Assembly: GCA_030280995.1 (NCBI GenBank)
Contig: JASXTE010000001.1
Coordinates: 17,486,606-17,550,605, forward strand
Source: Hemileia vastatrix
Taxonomy: Eukaryota > Basidiomycota > Pucciniomycetes > Pucciniales > Zaghouaniaceae
Direction of reading: 5' to 3'
Length of the DNA: 64,000 bases
Below are positions 24,001 through 30,815 of this stretch, one piece after another. The notes under the pieces were generated by a model, which saw only the letters and a program-made list of their open reading frames with translations, did no database searches and was not told the DNA's origin. Made by a program: the position numbers and the translations under genes. How positions within the stretch are numbered: the stretch's first letter is position 1; each line of letters opens with the position of its first letter.

Positions 24001-24168
24001 GCAGAAATTGATAAAATTCTCAATGATAGAATTATCACTTCTGAAAGAGGTACTGAATATTTATTGAGATATAAGAACCAATCATCTGAACATGATGCAT
24101 GGATACCTGGCAAGGAAATTTCAAATCTGCCTGCTCTGTTGAAAAAATACAAAAAGAAAAAATCTTAG
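18001..24168 (+). CDS. Gypsy-1 gag-pol polyprotein with chromodomain
   Basis: A single 2055-residue ORF. Order: Ser-rich N-terminus (1-260), coiled coil (about 320-500), capsid-like retrotrans-gag domain (about 560-740, K-N-W-P-K-L-D-Q-Y-P), zinc knuckle C-Y-K-C-N-K-P-W-Q-K-G-H-V-C (about 775), aspartic protease V-L-D-S-G-A (about 888), reverse transcriptase with Y-I-D-D (about 1243), RNase H with Y-T-D-A-S (about 1392), integrase with H-H-C-C finger (H-D-D-I-L-A-G-H ... C-D-S-C) and D-D-E core (N-M-D-F, S-D-R-D, L-A-E-R), then K-R-R-G-R-P-K-K, an AT-hook-like patch, and a C-terminal chromodomain (W-I-P-G-K). There is no stop between gag and pol, so both would be made as one chain. The chromodomain should steer integration to marked chromatin. 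Everything needed for transposition looks intact. Confidence 0.93.
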   Translation: MSNNLAEKMDNMQVDEIEIDYDADTVSSSKVGHKKSYANTKNSHTAGCGNDRKCKQTKPPSPSTTEGSKASSASRRSSKRLQNKKASSATTNQQPIQSYKRVEDRKYDVQSKGRHIVGSGPRTQEPDSGPGPSSVASQSASVSGSTFTATQLNHPKSKYYGSREMEMGLSNESLPTECATPSSSSAWPIQNTQFPSTSSSLPTRQEKEGPSTIPNPVPGEVSSSAMVSNLVDSHLGMFSNKSSSAGNIIEYGERTVKPVKRQLPVTSSPIDVIIKLSFDEPLHLTSTSLINPSLAIKNDSVPPEIYTLIEKTSEEILKDTLDFNIVKDKHVRDVLIHENDRLNNLHLQCKVSSSVQDTAYLKIKETLNIVLSQQKQIRSDHRAISDRNISLHKTLSELKPLIEENYSFKNEIKSLQNEFKKLKNDFHALSTKHSVSEDRNVLSLAKVNDHMSEIPRIRNYVSDLQEKFSTLTINNELNEISANKLHKNKGKKPEQSSSFLPHISTIKQTDNESVKSFATSKKSCDGHAPAVSVNNEISEHLAKLQELLLMNNSNQKVDHPSSQKNWPKLDQYPTFDGDSSSDWQHFIQRIDNLKRSYKLPDEEIVSKLISLFSNVALMWYESVLLDNNHYTWNDWKSLIENQFGGSKFRLAQQRLYENTRYVSSSVENPIVFLMKITKILRAIDPKMDYDIWRDKILYKLPNSLRDLIVARTEHVRENSSFINICNEVLLNHRYEPKNYLSKSYNDQNKPSIKLPEKSGKSSAPVAPKKYATNTCYKCNKPWQKGHVCDKKIHLVEQNEDTDEVELDVNNSSSDCESNISYDNESVKDVLMLEHDVHYLNNISEDCVLNLSSVENAEMIKDITNNSIPISPLKAPVIINGKNVDVVLDSGAGGSVVSEKALASVDKEYLSKLLPITSEKWRGYGSTLFPIGKYKTSVFFKYNGGFVRAICEFVVMKNDNFSNWFIMGNDILTMFGVKLDPANNCFTLGMNGKRKFKISSPRPSGHLLKSCNSLTQCKGRTTTEMDDLLHEINTASFGDQLTSEQKDSIVASITSFPMAFAHGSHVLGIVQEEMKITLSCNLSNIPPTLKKKPYPASPSKRKDIEDNIETLLKMNIIEKVDVTPKYCVISPVLISYEKDKARLCGDYRALNTYTVDDIYPLPRINSIHATLQGAKFISCLDGNKGYHQVPVEKNSQNFLLIATHMGIYKYVRMPFGPKNAPSVFQQVMDNTFHQEIIEGWLMVYIDDIIVFSKTFDEHMIHLNRVFQKMDEINMTLSLKKCKFGFQSLKVLGHVVSGLQICVDHNKVAAIQNVKAPTSVREIQSFLGMCGYYRQYIKNYQVIALPLTKLTRKDVAFLWNNDCQKAFNTLKSCLMTAPILALPDFNKPFVLYTDASFIGLGAALHQKQIINDKSSEVVICYISRTLRNSELKYGATQLECLAVVWALEKLHYYLDDQKFELVTDCSAVKSLLNLKTPNRHMFRWQLAVQEYRGRMTIIHRAGNVHSNVDMLSRLPLPNNDSNPAYVPEDDTVHIHGIFIVDMEEELLQLILDSYDKDSDLNKLVTILNDPKNASIQALIKTLPAKYQNALNKGKFSIEDGYIYYRRKLTNVIVIPPSMKETILKLCHDDILAGHFDLEKTLIRIKNTAWWANMSEDTKLYVESCDSCQKSKRLTGKRAGLLQHIEAPSAPWQIINMDFVTGLPVAGKDSFNSCWVIVDRFTKMCKFIPTHKDVSTKELAFLWWSYMFNIIGFPKAIISDRDPKFTSEFWTSLMDICGCELKLSTAHHPQTDGLAERMIQTLEDMIRRYCAFGLEYKDNDRFTHDWATLLPGLEFAYNSTVHSVTEKKPFELWLGYVPNTPAQILNNKLPKLELHPGVKSFMQMQQLCRKHAQSCIDKAFEYEKKRWDKSHKEYTFNKGDEVLISTVHFNLQGNHKLKDPFVGPFVVKRMVGDNAVEVVLYSPYDRKHPVFPISLLKPYTSNSDLFPKRRGRPKKNPQEVTETAEIDKILNDRIITSERGTEYLLRYKNQSSEHDAWIPGKEISNLPALLKKYKKKKS
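18092..18682 (+). CDS. Overlapping out-of-frame ORF in gypsy-1 gag N-terminus
   Basis: A 196-codon ORF lies in the +1 frame inside the start of gag-pol. The likely start is an internal ATG near 18149, in line with the second element. It has a predicted coiled coil, Pro/Gln-rich linkers, a V-E-K-W-K-W-D-Y motif, basic R-R-K-K and an ending P-P-L-P-W-stop. The decayed second gypsy element has an ORF of the same offset (39551-40000) with V-R-K-W-K-W-D-W, H-P-Y-x-x-x-x-R-R and an ending R-P-W-stop. The main-frame protein over this stretch is Ser-rich and poorly ordered. Shared features in two diverged elements suggest a real protein, but it is unproven and of unknown role. Confidence 0.5.
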   Translation: MVIKNLMLTQRIHILQDVEMTGNANKPNPLPPVPQKEVKPLVPQEGLPKGFKIKKLPLPQQISNLSSHIKELKTENMTYKAKVDTLWDQVQELRNQIQAQAPPQLPPNQPQFQAQPSQPPSSTIQNPNTMEVEKWKWDYLMSHYQQNVQHPPHHQPGPSRTPNFHPPPHPYQQGRRKKAQAQSQTQSQGKFPPLPW

Positions 24169-24192
24169 CATTTTTTTTTATTGTTTTTTTTA

Positions 24193-24203
24193 GAGTGAGG
24201 GAG
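24193..24203 (+). other. Gypsy-1 polypurine tract
   Basis: GAGTGAGGGAG directly precedes the 3' LTR and is the expected plus-strand priming site. Confidence 0.7.
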
Positions 24204-25340
24204 TGTCAGCCAGGCTATTCCAGGAGTCCAGTAAATGATATATAAATTATAAAACCTTAAAGAGTGGGTAAGACTTGTATTTAATGAATATAACTTAATA
24301 TTTTATTGCATAATGAAATTATATAAGAATTTTATTATATACAAATGTTACATTAAATTTATTGGTTATATATATTTTTATATACAATTAAATTGAGCAT
24401 AATATAATATATTCTACAAATAATGGCGCATTTTTATGTATTTAATAATTATAAATTTATATTTAATTAATTGAAAAACATATATTATAATTACAAGTGA
24501 AAAATTGATTTATAATATATTTAAATTAATTACTTAAATTTATATATTAAATAATACCTCTCATATGATACTAAACAATAATTAATGACGCTTCTTTTGG
24601 CCCTTAATTGTGTTAGAAAAAACAAATAAATTAATTTGGACTAAATTGAGATTAATTGCTTGTTTTGTTGCGTCAAATTATTTTTTGTTTCACTTAAAAT
24701 GTCCTTTAATCAGAATGTACCATCTGTTTGGAATTATATTTCTCATAGTTCCTATGTTTCCAATCTTGTTTAGTTATTCACTATTGTCACTTACTGATTT
24801 GGGAATTAATGGCGGGGAAATTGGATTCTTAATTGGGGTTTTAATTATTTGTTTCATGTTTTTCTCTATATTGTTATGTTTCATTTACTCTTTTGATATA
24901 TTTGTTTTATTCCATTCTAATCATTGTATTTACAAAGATAGTAGCGCTTCAGAGGGCCCATTGCCTATAAAAGGGCCTTGGATAATCCCCTGTAGCCTCA
25001 TCACTTATTACACACTCAACAAATTAAATAACCAATTTATTACGTTTATATTTTTTTATTAGTAATACAAATCTAATTTAAATTCTATACAACAAATCAA
25101 AGGTTGCTTTAAGTCTGATAGTAATTAGAATTGTTTGCCGCGCAGAACCCTTACATTTAATAATATTATTGTTAATAAAATCTAAGTTTTTGTCACCTCT
25201 CAAAGTTGCTCACCGTTGTTTCCCTCTCAAATAAATTAAATATATATTCTTTGGTTTATTTCTTTATTTTCCCTTGTCCTCCTCCTTCTCTCCTCCTTTT
25301 CTCCTATTTTTCTTACCTTCTTCTAGACGACTGACTGACA
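24204..25340 (+). repeat. Gypsy-1 3' LTR
   Basis: Begins TGTCAGCCAGGC and ends CTGACTGACA, followed by the target duplication AGGGT. It is about 99 percent identical to the 5' LTR by eye. Confidence 0.92.
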
Positions 25341-25345
25341 AGGGT

Positions 25346-25983
25346 TGTCAAACCAAAGCCATTTGATAGAGAGTAAAAATTAAATCAGAAAGCTGACAAA
25401 AAAATTCATCCTTTTTCCCATTAAATGAATGAACCTCTAAGATTAATTGAGGCTTGAATTTGTTATTGACAACAGCAACAATGAGATCTTTACCGTCTTC
25501 TGTAAGGTTTTTGATTTTTTTGTAAAATTTTTTTTTCTTAACATTTGATATTGAAGTCTTATAAAATTTGAGATTGTCCAAATGTCCAAATAATGTTTTG
25601 CAAAATATCTTCATCGTAATCAATTTTCTATTTTGATAAAATTTTGTCTTTGAATTTCTTGATTCTTTAGCTGGTTCCATGATTTTCTGCTTTTTATTTT
25701 CTGGTAAGGAAAGCTCAGATTGATTGGGAGAAGGAATAGAATTGAAGGACATTGAAGAGATAGAAGAAAGTAAAGATAAAGAATAATAATTTGAATATAT
25801 TGAAGGAATAGAATAGAAGGACATTGAAGAGAAAGAAGAAAGTAAAGATAAAGAAGAAGAAGCTGAATATATTTGATGATTATTCTTGGAGCTTTCAAGA
25901 TTTGAAGAGAAGGAAGAAAGAGTGGATAAAGATGATTCAGAAGAAATTGATGATAATGAAGATGAGTGAGTTAAATTTTCCAT
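25346..25983 (-). pseudogene. TET/JBP-like dioxygenase gene, N-terminal half (Harbinger copy 1)
   Basis: On the minus strand an ATG at 25983 opens a frame with a long Ser/Leu-rich region (S-S-L-S-S-I-S-S repeated) containing an internal duplication (L-L-S-S-x-S-S-M-S-F-x-S-I-P-S twice), then a Lys-rich segment and a folded-looking part (D-G-K-D-L-I-V-A-V-V-N-N-K-F-K). It reaches the gypsy insertion site without a stop and, once the insertion is ignored, continues at 16162 into the catalytic half after a TGA. Low-complexity N-termini before the fold are common in fungal Tet-like oxygenases. It is disrupted by the 9.2 kb insertion and by stops in the second half. Confidence 0.55.
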
Positions 25984-26019
25984 AGTAACTTCCTGAAAAA
26001 AAAATTTATAAAACAAATA

Positions 26020-26560
26020 AATAAAAAAATAAATATATTAAAAAAACCACCAACAATAAAAAATTATCAGTAAAATAATTGAAAAGAAAAAAAATTTTTT
26101 TTGTTAAAAAAAACAAAAAAAAAAATTGCAAAAAAATCAGTAATAATTTTTGAAAAAAATAAAAATTCAAAATAAAAACCTGAATTATGATTGAAATACC
26201 AGTTAAAACAAACTCACCAAAAAAAAGAGTAAATAAAAAAAATTAAATTAAATTCAGTAAATTTAATTGCAAAAAATAAATAAATAAATAAAAATTACTT
26301 ACTTGCTATTGGAAATACCTATTGATGTCATTCAATCCAATTTATTAAAATATAATTAAAAAAAATTAAATTCAGTAAATTTCAGAATAATTAATTATTT
26401 TCAAAAACAGAATAATTAATTATTTGCAAAAACAAACACACAAAAAAATTACCTGATTTATTTTGGAAACAGGGGGAAATGTCCAGAAACTAAGGAAAGG
26501 AAAAAAAATCTGTTAAAAAATTGAAATGCAGAGATTAGTCTTTTTTTTGCTTCAAAATGC
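26020..26560. other. A/T-rich spacer upstream of the dioxygenase gene
   Basis: Strongly A-rich on the plus strand, with runs of 'aaaaaat' and repeated phrases (aattaaattcagtaaattt twice near 26245 and 26365; cagaataattaattatttt twice near 26385 and 26410). No gene is seen. It should contain the promoter of the dioxygenase gene. Confidence 0.5.
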
Positions 26561-26569
26561 CCCCCAAAA

Positions 26570-27003
26570 GTCCCCCCCTTTATCCCCTCAATCCCCCCTT
26601 TCCCCCCCTTTCCCCCCCTTTCCCCCCCTTTCCCCCCCTTTCCCCCCCTTTCCCCCCCTTTCCCCCCCTTTCCCCCCCTTTCCCCCCCTTTCCCCCCCTT
26701 TCCCCCCCTTTCCCCCCCTTTCCCCCCCTTTCCCCCCTTTAACCCCTCCTTACCCACCTCAACCCCCCCTTTAGTCCCCCTTTACCCTCCCTTTACCCCC
26801 CTTTACCCCTTCTTTACCCCCCCTTGAATGCCTCCTTACCTGCCTCAAACCCCCCCTTTAGTCCCCCTTTACCCTCCCTTTACCCCCCCTTTACCCCCCC
26901 TTTACCCCCCCTTTACCCCCCCTTTACTCCCCTTTACCCCCCCTTTAACCTCTCCTTACCTGCCTCAAACCCCCCTTTAGTCCCCCTTTACCCCTTCTTT
27001 ACC
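26570..27003. repeat. C-rich satellite, 10 bp unit, followed by a related degenerate array
   Basis: From about 26595 to 26740 the unit TTTCCCCCCC repeats about 14 times almost perfectly. From 26765 to 27003 it decays into 'ttta(c)cccccc' units with repeated blocks ('tgcctcaaacccccc'). The minus strand is a G-run repeat able to form G-quadruplexes. Open frames over it (G-G-K-G-G repeats) are artefacts of the repeat. The second Harbinger copy lacks the array. Confidence 0.9.
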
Positions 27004-27217
27004 CTATGAGTGATGAATGAAAAAAAAACTGACAAAATATGCAAATTCAGAAAATATGCGATTTCATGTTGAGCTGGTGAAAGAAAACCAATGAGCCATC
27101 CAAAAAAAAGATATTCACCATAACTTCAAAAAAAAATGAATATGCAACAAACAAAAATACCAAACCAAGTGAATAAATTACACAAAGTGGACATTTGGAG
27201 AGCACCAAAATAAAATT

Positions 27218-28482
27218 TTAAAAGTGTTGTGAAGTGAAATGTTGGAGAGTAATAGGCATAATGACAGAGTGTATGCCAGTTGATTGAATGTTTTGTGATT
27301 CAAGGGAGGGGAGAGTTGGTGCTGGTTCAGGATCTTCTTCTTCATAAAGATCATCCCACTCATCCTTTAAATCAACTAGGATATTGTGGAGTATAACACA
27401 AGTCATGATCCAATGATTCACAGTTTTGATCTCCAATTTTTTTTGAAATTAGATTCTGAGCTTCTGAAGACTAGAAAATTGTCCCTTTAAAATTCCTATA
27501 GTGTGTTCAATCCATACTCTTGACTGGGCAAGGTGATAATTAAATTTAGTTTTGGGGTCATTTTCTAAACTTGAACCACAGAAAGCAGGTATAATGTACT
27601 TCCCACTTGCATATGCTGAGTCTGCAAGGAGGTACTGAGATTTGTAAAAGTATGAGTCTGGGGTTTGAGAAATCCTCATTCTTTGGAAGACAGAAGAGTC
27701 ATGACATGATCCAGGGCAGCCACTGTGAAAAGCAATAAATTTTTTATTGAAATCACATATAAAAGTTGAACGGCAATAGAGTATCTAGAAGGAAGATAAA
27801 AAGTTAGTTCATGAATGATGAGAAATTGGAGAAGATTTTGAATGAACCTTTTTTTGTGATCAAAATAATGGTTCCCATCATGAGCAGGCTTTTGAGTCAA
27901 AGTTATAGTTGTGCCATCAACAAAACCTACACAGCCAGGGAGACCTTTGGCTTGCATTACTTGAGAGGATTCAAGTCTCTGTTCTGGAGTTGGCCAAGCA
28001 AGTGTTTGAGACTTGAGGGAAAGGATAGCAATCATAAAGTGCTTGGTGTATAATATCACCGTACCATATCCTATGTTAAATAGATTATCCAAATGTCTTA
28101 CAGCAGCACCATTTCCATTTGAGCCAAAGCAACATAGTGCAACAGCAAGTTGAATGGCAGGATTACACTGTTTGTTATGGGAATTTTTATGAAAGATAGG
28201 ATTTTCAGAGATGAGTTGATAAGGTTTGAAGAAAGAATCGGGAGAATTTCTAAATAGTTGAGTGAATTTTAGTTGAGGAATGTTGAGAATGGAGCAGAGA
28301 TCATATTGGGGATCATGATAAAGATTTGGCCCCCTGGCAATGAGGTAACACTTTTTGGAAAGAAAACACAAATAGGCTAAAGCATCTTCCAAATCAGAGT
28401 CAGATTTATAGTAGAGAACTAAAAGTAAAGTGATAGCATTCATAGTGGAGTGAAGTAGCTGTCTAGTAGAGAGGTGCCTCAT
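27218..28482 (-). pseudogene. Harbinger DDE transposase (DDE_Tnp_4 type), frameshifted
   Basis: Minus strand, starting M-R-H-L-S-T-R at 28482. Residues about 130-160 carry an N-N-K-Q-C-N-P-A-I-Q-L-A-V-A-L helix typical of the family. Catalytic residues: G-F-V-D-G-T-T (first Asp), L-L-A-D-S-A-Y (second Asp) and W-I-E-H-T-I-G (Glu), all kept. A short intron probably ends near 27785 (TTCCTTCTAG). A frameshift near 27770 and a stop after L-Q-K-L-R-I near 27449 break it. The C-terminus is acidic (D-L-Y-E-E-E-D-P-E). The transposase cuts and pastes the element at TTA-like targets. It is inactive as it stands. Confidence 0.82.
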
Positions 28483-28755
28483 TGTTGTTGGTAGTATAGG
28501 TCATTGGTAGAAGGTTTAGGTGATGAGTGGTAAGTGGGAATTCACCACCAAATGTGCAGTTGGGGTGTGTGGATAGAAAAAAAACTTATGTGTTTTCCAC
28601 CAAAATTAGAGTGAGGAGAGACTTAAGGATGGCATCAGCAATTATAATTCATGTGACTTTCTTAAAAATCCATCATGGATGTGATGAGTTTGGGATCAGT
28701 AATTAGGAATGGAAATTGGGGTATAAAAGGCAGAATAATGCATTATTGTGGATTC

Positions 28756-28787
28756 CTTATCCACTAGCCCCAGGGCTAGTGGATAAG
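28756..28787. repeat. Subterminal perfect palindrome of the Harbinger element
   Basis: Two 15 bp arms (CTTATCCACTAGCCC and its inverse) separated by two bases. The same palindrome, with one arm slightly changed, occurs at the matching place in copy 2 (about 48320-48351). It lies between the transposase start and the terminal repeat. Confidence 0.85.
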
Positions 28788-28870
28788 AATCTTCTGCAAT
28801 TAATAATGTCTGATCCCAGGAAAAAAAATTCCTGATCCCTAATTGTGGATCCCTGAACATTGATACCCCC

Positions 28871-29045
28871 TATTGTGTTTATGCGCAGCCTTGTGGAGGT
28901 CACGCCTGGGATCAGAATGGGCGGGAGACATGAGAAGGACATGTTCAGGGTTATCTTTTGTGGAATTGGGGCAAAGGGGGCAGAAAGGGGAGTCCAAGGC
29001 TTTGAATCTGTACAAGTAGTATTTTAAGGGGGAAAGACAAATAGA
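28871..29045 (-). pseudogene. LINE RNase H C-terminal fragment
   Basis: Minus-strand translation gives S-P-L-K-Y-Y-L-Y-R-F-K-A-L, then C-P-L-C-P and P-E-H-V-L-L-M-S-P-A-H-S. This matches the C-terminal region of the LINE at 2251-8607 (S-P-L-K-H-Y-L-F-H-F-K-A; P-K-H-V-L-L-F-C-P-A-H-S). The Harbinger element therefore sits in an older LINE relic. The matching other half is not recognised left of 12281. Confidence 0.72.
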
Positions 29046-29800
29046 TGAGAAAGGAATATCACTCTATCATATTGTATTTATACTGTTGTCTTCAACTATA
29101 TGAAACACTATTTACATTGATATCAAATGACAATGTGTAGATGTAACCATGCTACAACTTCTGTATTGCAACTGGCATCCAGTAGCGTTGTGTGAGCCAA
29201 TGAACTAAGATGTTTTTGAAATCATGCCGAAGTATTTGTATACTTGGTATTGACTCGCCAGAATGCCAATATTGGTACTTGATTACATGAAACTTGACTT
29301 TACTCTAACAAGACTGAATAATTTTGCTACCCAAAATACCTTACCCAACCAATATGGGTTTTTATTAGTTTAGACAACGCTTATGACATTGTCTATAATT
29401 TTTACAATAACTTGCTAAACATTATTTATTTCCATAATATCCAATCAAGTATACCAAGGTTTTTTCCCCCCTGAGCTGGGAAGATAGAAGAAGAAGGAAC
29501 AGTGTTTATTCATTTTATCTCGTAATGAGATAATAAAACTAGCAGCTACACTATTATCAAGACAATGAGATACACGGGGACTCAGCTAAGGCTAACATTG
29601 GCGGCGAAGAAGGTACAGTATGCACAAAACTCATTATTGTGCATGAGCCACTCGCGTGGTTTCAATGCAGTTCATGCCAGGCGCTCTGAAGAGATTATAA
29701 TCTCAGGCAATGGAAGGATAGTGCAAAATTAATTTATAATTAAAGTTCAATATGGGTGCAGATGAAGAAATTAATGTGATAAGGCGTTTGGGTTCTTATT

Positions 29801-29893
29801 GTAGTTGTGCGTCAGTAACAAACTCCGAGAAGAATCATTAATTGCATCACTTTACCTGTAGTTGTGCGTCAGTAACAAACTCCGAGAAGAATC
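29801..29893. repeat. Two perfect 36 bp direct repeats, 57 bp apart
   Basis: GTAGTTGTGCGTCAGTAACA plus 16 further bases ending GAGAAGAATC occurs at 29801-29836 and 29858-29893. The perfect identity suggests a recent local duplication about 0.9 kb upstream of the secreted-protein gene. Confidence 0.9.
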
Positions 29894-30027
29894 GGAGTTA
29901 GTCAGACGCGCAATCTACAGCTTATATACAGAAGTCACGTGGTAGCTAAGTAATCTTATGTCTATGTACATAACACTTATGACTTCAGATAGAAATTCTT
30001 TCCGCAATTCTTTGCGCCATACTCAAT

Positions 30028-30118
30028 TTTTTTTTCAATTTTTTTTTCTTTTTTTTCATTTTCTTTTTTTTCATTTTTTTTCTTCTTTTTTCTTTCTTTT
30101 TTTTCTTTTCTTTTTTTT
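30028..30118. repeat. T-rich (pyrimidine) tract
   Basis: About 90 bp of T-runs broken by single C or short 'ttc'/'catt' groups. Low complexity; it could be the inverted A-rich tail of a lost retroposon, but no element body is recognisable beside it. Confidence 0.6.
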
Positions 30119-30815
30119 GGTCAAGCTCTAGCGCACAGTGATAGATCACTAAAATATTGCCCATTTGGTTATAATAGGTTGAATGACCAAATTACTTTCC
30201 AATGTCTTATTTTCGACCTTGATGGACTTGATTTCCGCGAAGTTAAGCCACTTTTCTTTAGAATTAGTGTTTACATGATGTTAAGAAAATCAAATAATCC
30301 CCTAAACTCGAGCTTGAAAAAGATCGAAACATTAAGAACGAAAAATGCTGCTTGACGCTATAAATATGAAGGAAATTCACGTTCACGAATTATCAAAACC
30401 TTTATCACAGCATCAATTGATATAATTTATTTTATTCAAACCAAATTTTCGCACGCAGGTCTATTACTTCATTTTGAGAAATTAAGAGCCTGGGTTCAGG
30501 CCCTCATTGAAATCATGCTGTTTTCAGAAAACGTGCATCTTTTTTTTTTATCTTTCGAAACTATTGATCATGCGCATTTAACTTTTCTCAGTTGGCAATA
30601 TCATTACCAACACAAACTGATGAAATCTCCAGATTCAAACTCCAGAATGAGGACTCTTTTACTATAAAGAGTGCTGGATTTATCTTCTTTTTTTTCCTCA
30701 TTCGCCAGTCAGTTTCTATTCTTGTTGCGTTTTTATTCTTTCCTTCTTTTCTATTTTTTCATCCTCTTCACTTAAGTTCCCGATTCACGAAAAACATCTT
30801 ATTTTTAAGACTAAA

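Larger units (their letters stand above)
16168..25340 (+). mobile_element. Gypsy-1: intact Ty3/gypsy chromovirus-type LTR retrotransposon
   Basis: Two LTRs of 1138 and 1137 bp flank a single 2055-codon gag-pol ORF. The 5 bp target-site duplication AGGGT is perfect (16163-16167 and 25341-25345). The LTRs differ at only about a dozen positions, so the insertion is recent. It is inserted in the dioxygenase gene of Harbinger copy 1; removing it and one AGGGT rejoins TTGATA-AGGGT-TGTCAAACC. All enzymatic motifs are present and the ORF is unbroken, so the copy may be active. Confidence 0.93.
12483..28870. mobile_element. PIF/Harbinger element copy 1, three decayed genes, split by gypsy-1
   Basis: The left end begins GGGGGTATCAATGTTCAGGG and the right end is its inverse CCCTGAACATTGATACCCCC (ending 28870). 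Flanking five-mers are TATTA (12478-12482) and TATTG (28871-28875), i.e. a TTA-type target with one change. Without the 9.2 kb gypsy insertion it is about 7.2 kb. Gene order from the left: Myb/SANT-like protein (plus), tandem repeats, TET/JBP-like dioxygenase (minus), C-rich satellite, DDE transposase (minus). All three genes carry stops or frameshifts. A second, inverted copy is at 48238-53321, which confirms the ends and the gene content. Confidence 0.82.
29046..30815. other. Non-coding region upstream of the multi-exon secreted-protein gene
   Basis: No gene recognised. It contains a 36 bp direct repeat (29801-29893) and a T-rich tract (30028-30118). The last few hundred bases should hold the promoter of the gene at 30816. 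GC content is higher than in the surrounding transposon DNA, in keeping with host sequence. Confidence 0.5.

Noticed and set aside
25620..25898. Hydrophobic 92-codon minus-strand ORF (L-L-L-Y-L-Y-F-L-L repeats)
   Set aside because: Out-of-frame shadow of the Ser-rich N-terminus of the dioxygenase gene; the hydrophobic look comes from the TCT/TCA-rich repeat.
26458..26774. Gly/Lys- and Pro-rich open frames on both strands (G-G-K-G-G and P-P-F-P-P repeats)
   Set aside because: They are translations of the 10 bp C-rich satellite in every frame; no start context, domain or conservation.
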